Assembly (NCBI RefSeq): GCF_020075705.1
Contig: NZ_JAIQUM010000061.1
Coordinates: 1 to 31,391, forward strand
Length of the DNA stretch: 31,391 nt
Direction: 5' to 3'
DNA from: Metabacillus rhizolycopersici
GTDB taxonomy: Bacteria; Bacillota; Bacilli; Bacillales; Bacillaceae
Below are positions 25,155 through 31,391 of the stretch, piece by piece. Within the stretch, counting starts at the first letter, position 1; each line of letters begins with the position of its first letter. Made by a program: the position numbers and the translations under genes. The notes beneath the pieces were generated by a model. That model did not search any database and had not been told where the DNA came from. It saw only the letters and a program-made list of their open reading frames with translations.

Positions 25155-26387
25155 TCATGTCTGTGCTTGAATAATGTTTTTAATTTCTGTTTCTAAATCC
25201 GCTGGTTCGTTTGCATAATTGTAGATTCCTAAAAACTTTTGTGTGGTTCCTGGATATGAACAAATGATCTTGTTCACCGCCGCTTGTTGTTCTGATATCG
25301 GTTCATTTTTTGAGATTTGACATCCCATATGAAATCGAACCATAAACTCATCTTCAATTATTTTTTGGTATTCATCAGCCATGGTCTCCCATTCTTTCTC
25401 CCAATCATGATGATTTGATAAAACGGTCGATAAAATTCGAGCTCCATATATGGCATCATGCATTCCTTGAGCCATGCCTGGATCTTTAAAGCTAATCGCA
25501 TCCCCGACCAAGGCCCATCCTTTTCCCATTCCTTTGTACCAGTAATTATCATATCCAACAATTCCTTTGATTGGTTGCATTAACCGTGCGGACTGAAAAC
25601 GCTCCGCAATCGATGTGTTCTTAAAATGATTCTTTAAAAAATCGCGCAAACCACTTTCCGGATTAGATTTCATCCGCTGTATCCATATCTTATTTTCTAA
25701 TGACATGATGCCGATTACGACATATAAATCATCGCTTGTCGGAAAAAGAATGGCGGTATGATCTTTTATTTTATATACTTCAAATTTTGGAACATTCTCT
25801 TTACGAAGGTTAGAGTAATAACCATAGTAAATTGCCGCATTTGCAGGTACCGTTACTTTTAATTCGCTTTTAGCCAATTTGCGAATGATTGAAGAACGAC
25901 CATCTGCCCCGACAACAACTTTGGCCCGGAACTGTTGTTTACGACCATGAGAATTTATTCCTTCAACACCGATTATCGTTTCACCGTTACAAAGAACATT
26001 CGTCACGCAAAACCCTTCCAAAACCGTTACGTTTTGCTCAGACCTGGCCTGTTCAATCATGACATGATCAAAAGATGTACGTCTGATGCAAAAACAGCTA
26101 TCCTCTCCACGAACCTTAGGGATAACTCCTTCTATAACGGTATCATCAAACTGAAACTTAATTTGACGTACCGGCGGTGTATTCGTTTCTACCAATTGAT
26201 CCATCACCCCAATCTCGCGAAGAATCGCCACAGTATTATTAAAAAAAGTATGAGTAGATAACGTATCGCTCGGAAAAACGGCACGGTCAACCAATAACAC
26301 CCTAAACCCCGCCCTAGAAAGATAGATTGCCAGTGTGGAACCAGCGCATCTGGCACCAGTTATGATTACATCATATATTTCAGTCAT
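25155..26387 (-). CDS. FAD-dependent oxidoreductase (PHBH-type / geranylgeranyl-reductase-like)
   Basis: A 410-aa flavoprotein with GAGGTGGGGGT before its ATG. The N-terminal FAD fold is clear: YDVIITGARCAGSTLAIYLS (nucleotide-binding loop, in the GARCAG form common in this subfamily), then RVLLVDRA. The second FAD contact VVGADGRSSIIRKL is near residue 160, and the ALVGDAISFKDPGMAQGMHD segment near 300 is the GD motif that binds the flavin ribityl chain. Relatives are class A flavin monooxygenases and isoprenoid reductases; the substrate cannot be predicted. It stands alone, with no pathway genes around it. Confidence 0.85.
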   Translation of the reverse strand: MTEIYDVIITGARCAGSTLAIYLSRAGFRVLLVDRAVFPSDTLSTHTFFNNTVAILREIGVMDQLVETNTPPVRQIKFQFDDTVIEGVIPKVRGEDSCFCIRRTSFDHVMIEQARSEQNVTVLEGFCVTNVLCNGETIIGVEGINSHGRKQQFRAKVVVGADGRSSIIRKLAKSELKVTVPANAAIYYGYYSNLRKENVPKFEVYKIKDHTAILFPTSDDLYVVIGIMSLENKIWIQRMKSNPESGLRDFLKNHFKNTSIAERFQSARLMQPIKGIVGYDNYWYKGMGKGWALVGDAISFKDPGMAQGMHDAIYGARILSTVLSNHHDWEKEWETMADEYQKIIEDEFMVRFHMGCQISKNEPISEQQAAVNKIICSYPGTTQKFLGIYNYANEPADLETEIKNIIQAQT

Positions 26388-26461
26388 ACCCCCACCTCAT
26401 TTCCCACTATATTCATTGACTTTCAAGCCTTATAAATTGCCCTATCCTTTCGTTTAGATAG

Positions 26462-26950
26462 CTAGAAAAGCATAACAAAACTGCAGAAATATATATGTAA
26501 ATGGAATTGAAATAATGACATGATTAGTACATTGTTCGATGGAATACGAAATGAGTTCGGGTGCCTGTCACTCCCCGAATAACCTTGTTTCACAAGGTAT
26601 TTATTTACTTTCAAATTTCCTAATGCACTTTTTATAAGTAAACCAATACTTATTCCAGGAATCAAAAACAACATAGGTAAAAAAACAGGACCGAATAACA
26701 CCCTGAATATCTTTAGACTTGAGGAATAGATCAACCCTACTGTTACAAAATAAGCGCTAAAGGCAAACGGAAGAAAGGAATAAGGTGATTTCCCTCCTCC
26801 GGCGTCCCGATAAGCATCCCAAATAGAAAACATATAAATACAGGGATAAAAGTAAGCGTCAAACTCTACCCACATATTCATATCCCAAAATATATAAGAC
26901 AATCTCCTAAAATCAAATTTTAAGGAAGTTTTTATGACCAAACATTCCAA
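26462..26950 (-). pseudogene. Membrane-protein remnant flanked by dispersed repeats
   Basis: The frame is open for 162 aa, but only the middle (about residues 20-115) looks like a real protein: FWDMNMWVEFDAYFYPCIYM, FSIWDAYRDAGGGKSPYSFL and FAFSAYFVTVGLIYSS, then a hydrophobic IPGISIGLLIKSAL. This resembles small uncharacterised Bacillaceae membrane proteins that start earlier. The first ~20 residues have no ribosome binding site and the last ~45 are encoded by a dispersed repeat and unrelated DNA. I read it as a gene truncated at both ends. Confidence 0.55.
26559..26579. repeat. 21-bp dispersed repeat, copy A
   Basis: GGGTGCCTGTCACTCCCC followed by GAA, identical to 26963-26983 in the same orientation. 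I recall GTGCCTGTCACTCCCC-like sequences as short dispersed repeats in several Bacillaceae genomes. Confidence 0.8.
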
Positions 26951-26962
26951 TCCAAAAATTTT

Positions 26963-26983
26963 GGGTGCCTGTCACTCCCCGAA
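26963..26983. repeat. 21-bp dispersed repeat, copy B
   Basis: Identical to 26559-26579. It lies about 85 bases upstream of the response-regulator gene. Confidence 0.8.
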
Positions 26984-27070
26984 GGAAGGAAATCAACCCC
27001 TTCCGTCGAATAATTACTCCAAAACATGTTACAGAAACGGCTGCATCCCGGAAAGAGAGGGGGCGATCCA

Positions 27071-27643
27071 ATGGATCAGCGTATAAAAGTCTTATTGGTT
27101 GAAGATGACCCTTTCTGGAGAGAAACCTTAGTGAATGATCTTAATCAGGAAAACGATATCGAGATGGTCGGCATTGCCTTAACGCAGGAAGAAGCCGTTG
27201 CTGCCGTTCATACACAAGACATTGATGTCATTCTAATGGATATTAACTTAACTGGAAATCATCTCGATGGGTTGGAGGCTACAAGGGAAATCTCAAGATA
27301 CCAGAAAGGTCAAATAAAGATTATTATGTTAACATCATTTTACGAGAAAGATATTATCTTAGACTCCTTTCGCAAAGGAGCTGTCAATTATATCACCAAA
27401 CATAATTATCAAGATATTGTCAATGCGATTCGCGACGCTTATACCAATGAGGCGAATATTCACTCTGATGCTGCTGGAGTGCTTAGAAACGAGATTCAAT
27501 TGTCTGTATTAACTCCGATGGAAAGAGAAGTGTACGAATTAAAAAAGCAAGGTTTGAATAAAACACAAATTGCTGAAAGACTTTTCAAATCGATTAATAC
27601 GATCAAAAGCCAAATCAGAAGCATCAGGAATAAATTAATGTAA
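27071..27643 (+). CDS. NarL/LuxR-type response regulator
   Basis: 190 aa from the ATG at 27071, which has GAGAGGGGG upstream; the in-frame ATG at 27026 is less likely. Receiver domain 1-120: acidic pair Asp 12/Asp 13 in VEDDPFW, phospho-acceptor Asp 57 in VILMDINL, Thr 88 in MLTSF and Lys 110 in YITK. The C-terminal LuxR-type helix-turn-helix occupies 147-190 (LTPMEREVYELKKQGLNKTQ, then AERLFKSINTIKSQIRSIR). It faces the sensor kinase gene tail to tail with a 1-base gap, so the two form a convergent two-component pair. A likely target is the divergent promoter region at 29140-29300 (inference). Confidence 0.92.
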   Translation: MDQRIKVLLVEDDPFWRETLVNDLNQENDIEMVGIALTQEEAVAAVHTQDIDVILMDINLTGNHLDGLEATREISRYQKGQIKIIMLTSFYEKDIILDSFRKGAVNYITKHNYQDIVNAIRDAYTNEANIHSDAAGVLRNEIQLSVLTPMEREVYELKKQGLNKTQIAERLFKSINTIKSQIRSIRNKLM

Positions 27644-27644
27644 T

Positions 27645-29120
27645 TCATCTGTTACCCACGTTGAAACTGTATGAGGACTTTTGATCATTTTGGACTACTT
27701 TTGTAAGGGGCAATTTGATCGAGACGGTTGTTCCCTTTTTGACTCCGCTGGAAGTGATTGTTAATGAACCCTGATGCTTTTGAACAGCTGCATAGCAGTA
27801 ACTAAGACCTAATCCGTAGCTTTGCGGATTTTTTTTAGTTGTAAAAAATGGATCAAACACTTTAGATAAGCTTTCATTTGTAAGCCCACAGCCATTATCG
27901 ATAAATTCGACAACAATATTCTTTTTTTCAGTAAACAAGCGGATCTCCAAGACCCCGCCCTCCGCCTCCATCGCCTCAAGGGCATTCATGATGATGTTGT
28001 TTATGACTTCGCTCATATGTAATTTATCGCAGTTCATATAAACATCATGAGCGTATTTCCTCTCAATCTTAATTTTTTTCTCTTCAATCGCTGGTTTCAG
28101 GATGGATAAAGTAGTGTCAATCATGGAAATCAACGATTCCGATCTCTCGTTTAAATAAATTTCTTCTGTTCTCTCTCTGATTGAATCTACCATATTCTGC
28201 ATATGTTCAATGACATGAAACATGGTATCGAGAGCATCAATAGCTTGGTCTTTCCGGCCGGAACTGATGTAACCTTTTGTTCGATCACCCAGATAGTTCA
28301 ATTTTTGGATTTCATTTTTAATCGTATGATTAAGAAAATTCGTTCCAATGGATAGGCTTTTCATGGTGTGATCTAATTTTTGTTTTTCAATTTTCAATTG
28401 AATACCAAATAAACCATGTTTGGCAGCAATGATAATATAAGACAGCATAAGTATATAAACAATCGTATAAAAAATATTCTGAACTTTATAGATATCCAGG
28501 TAGATCGTTTCGACATACGAACCGGTTTCATTCAGCCAAAACCGATCGACATTTATATAGTTAGAAAAACCAACCCACATCACCATCGAAGTATAGAAAT
28601 AAATGGTTCTTTTTCGATTACCATCAACAAGCCCATCATGTTTTATTTTTAAAATACTAAAATATAAGAGAAGACATCCCGTCAGAATATAAATGCCCGT
28701 GTATATATTAATATACTTAAAACTATAGTCCACTACGGGATAGATCTTGACATTATCGGTAAGCGATAAAGGAATGATCGGTATAAGCAATATCCACTTG
28801 AGCAAGTTCCTCCATCTGCGTGAGAACCATTCACTGAAGTCGATACAACTCATTAGTACCGCATAAGGAAAAAAATAAATACAAATATAAGCAAATACGG
28901 CAATGATCAAGTGTAAAAATTCAATCAATCCACCCCACTGAGGGAAATGAGTTCGAATAAAAGGCAGTAAATACAATTGAATGCAGGTGGCAAAAGTGGT
29001 ACTTCCCGCCAGAAAGATGACAAAACTGACCCAGCGTATAAAAGGTACCGTCTTGTTTTTACGATACAGAATAAAAGATAAAGCCCAAGTAAATAGGACG
29101 ATTCCTATTCTCATGGTCAA
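27645..29120 (-). CDS. Multi-pass sensor histidine kinase
   Basis: About 490 aa. The start is ambiguous among GTG 29129, TTG 29120 and ATG 29114; the AAGGGGGG run best fits the TTG. Positions count from 29129. About seven membrane helices occupy residues 7-238, with no large outside domain, as in ComP-like peptide sensors or sensors of membrane-borne signals. Kinase core: phospho-acceptor His 268 in NHTIKNE, N box EVINNIIMNALEAM (374-387), DNGCGL (411-416), FDPFFTTKK (425-433) and GLGLSY (439-444). It pairs with the response regulator on the opposite strand and diverges from the secreted-protein gene at 29301, which may belong to its regulon. Confidence 0.9.
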   Translation of the reverse strand: MTMRIGIVLFTWALSFILYRKNKTVPFIRWVSFVIFLAGSTTFATCIQLYLLPFIRTHFPQWGGLIEFLHLIIAVFAYICIYFFPYAVLMSCIDFSEWFSRRWRNLLKWILLIPIIPLSLTDNVKIYPVVDYSFKYINIYTGIYILTGCLLLYFSILKIKHDGLVDGNRKRTIYFYTSMVMWVGFSNYINVDRFWLNETGSYVETIYLDIYKVQNIFYTIVYILMLSYIIIAAKHGLFGIQLKIEKQKLDHTMKSLSIGTNFLNHTIKNEIQKLNYLGDRTKGYISSGRKDQAIDALDTMFHVIEHMQNMVDSIRERTEEIYLNERSESLISMIDTTLSILKPAIEEKKIKIERKYAHDVYMNCDKLHMSEVINNIIMNALEAMEAEGGVLEIRLFTEKKNIVVEFIDNGCGLTNESLSKVFDPFFTTKKNPQSYGLGLSYCYAAVQKHQGSLTITSSGVKKGTTVSIKLPLTKVVQNDQKSSYSFNVGNR

Positions 29121-29198
29121 ATTAGGCACCCCCCTTTTTTCGATCCTCTATTTTTAATTATATATTCCCAAGGTAATAAATGGAATTATGATGTGCTT

Positions 29199-29230
29199 CG
29201 AGGGGGTGAAAAAAGTTCATCCTCCCTTCG
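29199..29230. promoter_or_regulatory. Imperfect inverted repeat, candidate regulator site
   Basis: CGAGGGGGTGAA mirrors TTCATCCTCCCTTCG around AAAAG. It sits just upstream of the -10 box of the secreted-protein gene, where an activating response regulator would bind. Confidence 0.35.
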
Positions 29231-29245
29231 TGTTTTTTTTGAAGC

Positions 29246-29251
29246 TATAAT
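29246..29251 (+). promoter_or_regulatory. Probable -10 box for the secreted repeat protein
   Basis: A perfect TATAAT about 50 bases before the TTG start at 29301. No recognisable -35 lies at 17 bases, which fits an activator-dependent promoter. Confidence 0.45.
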
Positions 29252-29300
29252 GAAGCCATAGTTAACCTACAACTATATCAATCTTAAGGAGGAATGAATT

Positions 29301-30071
29301 TTGAAAATGAATAAAATGCTGCTTGCTGTAGGAGTTTTGATGTCAGGGGTTGTTGTGAGTAATCATACCAGTCTGACATCTGCCGCTGTGATGGAAGAAC
29401 AATTTGGAGTTGGGATAGAGGAACAATTTGGGATCGAAGAACAAATGGCGTTGGAATGGATGACAGAGAAATTGGATAAACCAGCACGTGATGACTATGG
29501 TGTTGTGTTAGGTGCGTTTCCTGTTAATTACATCCCTAAAGATGAGCTTTATAATATATACGCTGAATCACCGATTAAAACGGTTGGTGAAGCGGATGGA
29601 ATGATCGGGCCTGCGAAAGCAACCCCGCGATATTTAGATGAAACTGTTTTGATTCCACTTCAAGTCTCAAAAGAAGAGATCGAAAAAATAAAAGAGAATC
29701 AAGATGATCCTGTAACGTTATGGGATACTCCTTCTGAGTATGAATCATGGATTTTAGATTATGATAAAGTTTTTAATTTGGAAAAGTATGTTGGATTGGT
29801 TACAGGTGACCCTACTGACCCTACTACTGGACCTACTGACCCTACCCCTGATGACGATGACGGCACCGATGGCGGGACTGGCGGAGGTACTGACGGAAAT
29901 GGAGGCGGATATGCAGGTGGTGGTAAAGACGAATATGCAGACGGAGGTACTGACGGAGGTACTGACGGAGGATCAGACGGAGGTACTGAGTGTAGCTATT
30001 GTGACTTCACCGATGAGGAAGCAGGAGAGGTTCCACCTAGTGACGGTGGTACTGACGGTGGTACTAATTGA
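29301..30071 (+). CDS. Secreted protein with Gly/Asp/Thr repeat tail
   Basis: 256 aa from a TTG at 29301 with AAGGAGG at ideal spacing. A signal peptide (MKMNKMLLAVGVLMSGVVVS, cut near SAA) is followed by Glu/Gln/Phe repeats (EEQFGVGIEEQFGIEEQ). A globular part of ~120 residues (YGVVLGAFPVNYIPKDELYN through EYESWILDYDKVF) comes next. Then comes an Asp/Pro/Thr linker (GDPTDPTTGPTDPTPDDDD) and a tail of GTDGG-type repeats interrupted by one CSYC pair. No sortase signal or membrane anchor follows. I do not recognise the globular domain. It is divergent from the histidine kinase gene and has a candidate regulator site upstream, so it may be a target of the two-component system. Confidence 0.7.
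   Translation: MKMNKMLLAVGVLMSGVVVSNHTSLTSAAVMEEQFGVGIEEQFGIEEQMALEWMTEKLDKPARDDYGVVLGAFPVNYIPKDELYNIYAESPIKTVGEADGMIGPAKATPRYLDETVLIPLQVSKEEIEKIKENQDDPVTLWDTPSEYESWILDYDKVFNLEKYVGLVTGDPTDPTTGPTDPTPDDDDGTDGGTGGGTDGNGGGYAGGGKDEYADGGTDGGTDGGSDGGTECSYCDFTDEEAGEVPPSDGGTDGGTN
29865..30069 (+). repeat. Imperfect GGTACTGACGGA-type tandem repeats
   Basis: Degenerate 12-base units (GGAGGTACTGAC and variants with GGATCAGAC or GGTGGTACTGAC), encoding Gly-Gly-Thr-Asp, occur at about 29865-29990 and again at 30043-30069. The units keep the reading frame. Confidence 0.75.
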
Positions 30072-30091
30072 ATCAGCTTACGTAAAAAAAA

Positions 30092-30123
30092 TAAATCAAT
30101 AAATTTTTTTAATTATTGATTTA
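30092..30123. terminator. Rho-independent terminator
   Basis: TAAATCAATAA pairs with TTATTGATTTA around a T-rich loop. It lies 20 bases after the stop of the secreted repeat protein. Confidence 0.5.
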
Positions 30124-30204
30124 GATACAATAATACGCCTGTAGTCCATGACTAAATAAAGTTTTGGTTTACAGGCACTATTTAATACAAAAGGAGGGAT
30201 CAAT

Positions 30205-30606
30205 TTGTTTAATTTGAAAAGGAAAAAATCATTTGTTTATTTCCTTTTGTTGTTCATTGCCATCTTTATATTAACCGCAACCTATATTCCTTTCCCAAAA
30301 GATTCTGCTGAAGCTGCAACTAAATTAGGTGGTTCACCTGCTGATTTACAAGGGGATTTTATTGGCGATGGAAGAGATGAACTACTTAAATATAGTAATG
30401 GCAAATGGGAGTTTGGTTATCCTATTGGTGCATCAACGCTCTGGTATTCAGTCAGGAGTACAAATAATTTTGGGAACCTAGAGGATGGACGTCCATTTTG
30501 GGTTGGTGACTTTAATGGAGATGGAAAAGATCCTTTTTTTACTCTTCTTTTACTTTACATCGATAACAATCGTACCAAAACGTTCGGCACCTATAAAGAC
30601 TTCTAA
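30205..30606 (+). pseudogene. Truncated secreted FG-GAP/VCBS-like protein
   Basis: The frame starts at a TTG with AAAGGAGGG upstream. It has a signal peptide (VYFLLLFIAIFILTATYIPF, then SAEAA), and two FG-GAP/VCBS-type calcium-binding repeats are visible (LQGDFIGDGRDELLKYSNGK; PFWVGDFNGDGKD). Such proteins normally continue with many more repeats. Here similarity ends at about 30531 in the middle of the second repeat. The rest (PFFTLLLLYIDNN) is only the antisense of the convergent lipoprotein gene, with which it overlaps by 57 bases. A deletion has therefore joined two loci. Confidence 0.7.
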
Positions 30607-31077
30607 ACGCCATATCCCAGCTTTCGGAAATGACAAATTAGAAGGCCTTGAGCTATCTGATCCCTTAATTCCATTAGGACTGTAATCTAACTCCCCGTAA
30701 TTCCAAACTTTTCTTTCATTAGCTGTGCCGGCATCTGTAACTAAAACCTTTTCTTTTTCTCCTGTATCTTTGTTAACCGCAACCACCTTAAAATTACCAC
30801 TTTTTATAGTTTTTTCATCTCCCCAAAAATGCCACAACCATTTATTTATGTCACCGGCTTTAAACTCACCTCCAATTATTCCCACCTTTCCTTCTTGTCC
30901 AACTAGCTTATCTCCGGTTGATGTTTCAAATTCAGGGGATAAATCCCACTGTTGATTTTCTTCTGATACTGAACTGGCATTTGTTGTATTAACGTTAGCA
31001 TTTTCTTTGTTGTCCTGAGAACAACCAACAATAAGTAAAATAACAAGTAGAAATATACTACAGAGTGCTTTTCTCAA
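30550..31077 (-). CDS. DUF4871-like lipoprotein
   Basis: A 175-aa lipoprotein. The signal peptide MRKALCSIFLLVILLIVGCS carries the lipobox LIVGC, so it is lipidated at Cys 19 and sits on the outer face of the membrane. An Asn/Ser/Glu-rich linker is followed by a ~120-residue domain (GIIGGEFKAGDINKWLWHFW, KVVAVNKDTGEKEKV, FPKAGIWRLEVFIGAERFGT) that resembles, from memory, DUF4871 lipoproteins of Bacillus. The function is unknown; the fold looks like an immunoglobulin-type beta sandwich. The 3' end overlaps the broken FG-GAP frame, but its own sequence appears complete. Confidence 0.75.
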   Translation of the reverse strand: MRKALCSIFLLVILLIVGCSQDNKENANVNTTNASSVSEENQQWDLSPEFETSTGDKLVGQEGKVGIIGGEFKAGDINKWLWHFWGDEKTIKSGNFKVVAVNKDTGEKEKVLVTDAGTANERKVWNYGELDYSPNGIKGSDSSRPSNLSFPKAGIWRLEVFIGAERFGTIVIDVK

Positions 31078-31270
31078 TTACTTAATCCTCCCTTTTGAAG
31101 CTCCATTTAATTCAAATTCTCTATGTTAACTTCATTTCCTTTAAAATTAAATTTTGCTAATTTTTTGTACTAAACTGCCCAACAAGATCTCAAGTTTCAA
31201 ATGTATATTCTATACAAATCTAGTTAACATAAAGCCAATTATAGGTAATAAAAAACCATCAGATTTGAGG
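31078..31270. other. Short intergenic region
   Basis: AT-rich DNA upstream of the lipoprotein gene, up to the IS end. No gene or strong hairpin is seen. Confidence 0.5.
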
Positions 31271-31391
31271 TGACCCCTAAAAGTTAGAGTTTTATATTAA
31301 GCAGCTAATTGGCTGGTATGAATCCGGTATTGAACGGGACTCATGCCTGCCAATTTTTTCTTTATACGCTTGATATTATAATACTCTATAT
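31271..31391 (-). mobile_element. End of an IS3-family element (IS150-like)
   Basis: The IS terminus starts TGACCCCTAAAAGTTAG at 31271. The element continues off the right edge, so its completeness is unknown. Confidence 0.75.
31297..31391 (-). CDS. IS3-family transposase OrfB, C-terminal end (partial)
   Basis: The minus strand reads YRVLYNIKRIKKKLAGMSPV then QYRIHTSQLAA and a stop. This is the conserved end of IS3-group integrase-type transposases (YNxxRIKxKLxGxSPVQYR), following the catalytic Glu. Only 31 codons are in the window. Confidence 0.85.
   Translation of the reverse strand, partial: IEYYNIKRIKKKLAGMSPVQYRIHTSQLAA

Noticed and set aside
1..31391. CRISPR array, tRNA, rRNA or retron
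   Set aside because: No regularly spaced repeats, cloverleaf or reverse transcriptase were seen on reading; a dedicated tRNA/ncRNA scan was not possible.

Overview
The window looks like an accessory region of a low-GC Bacillota chromosome, most likely Bacillaceae. The reasons are AT-rich intergenic DNA, strong AGGAGG-type ribosome binding sites with many TTG/GTG starts, a class D sortase, an Excalibur wall protein, DUF2382 and DUF4871-like proteins, and IS3-family remnants. No rRNA, tRNA or CRISPR array was found. The species cannot be named from sequence alone.

Left part (1-9.5 kb): a DnaD-type replication protein runs off the left edge. It is followed by two restriction-type modules on the minus strand. 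The first is a coupled mini-operon of a MazG-like pyrophosphohydrolase, a free-standing DUF2075-type N-terminal nuclease domain and a second PD-(D/E)XK-like protein. The second is a complete McrB-McrC type IV restriction pair. Between them lies a 160-bp MITE-like element that duplicated the mcrC terminator stem-loop. Right of mcrB is a graveyard of IS3-family, DMT-transporter, unknown-gene and serine-recombinase fragments around one intact hypothetical gene.

Middle (9.8-19 kb): two DUF2382 stress-type proteins, a decayed second mazG copy, and a three-gene operon encoding a 1.2-kDa-residue-scale AAA+ protein (one degenerate ClpB-like domain plus three intact CbxX/SpoVK-type domains) with two small membrane proteins. 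Next come a class D sortase, its probable Excalibur substrate and a divergent DUF4236 protein.

Right part (19.6-31.4 kb): a very large SF1 helicase with a C-terminal Vsr/DUF559-like nuclease, whose last small domain has been cut off by in-frame stops. Upstream of it lies a third mazG scrap. Then follow an FAD oxidoreductase, a membrane-protein remnant flanked by 21-bp dispersed repeats, a convergent response-regulator/histidine-kinase pair, secreted proteins (one Gly/Asp/Thr repeat protein, one broken FG-GAP protein), a DUF4871-like lipoprotein and the end of an IS3-family element.

Taken together this is a defence-rich, rearranged island. The least explained locus is the AAA+/membrane operon at 11.7-16.4 kb. 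The clearest structural curiosities are the terminator-duplicating MITE and the three same-orientation mazG copies at 2.4, 11.0 and 24.6 kb.
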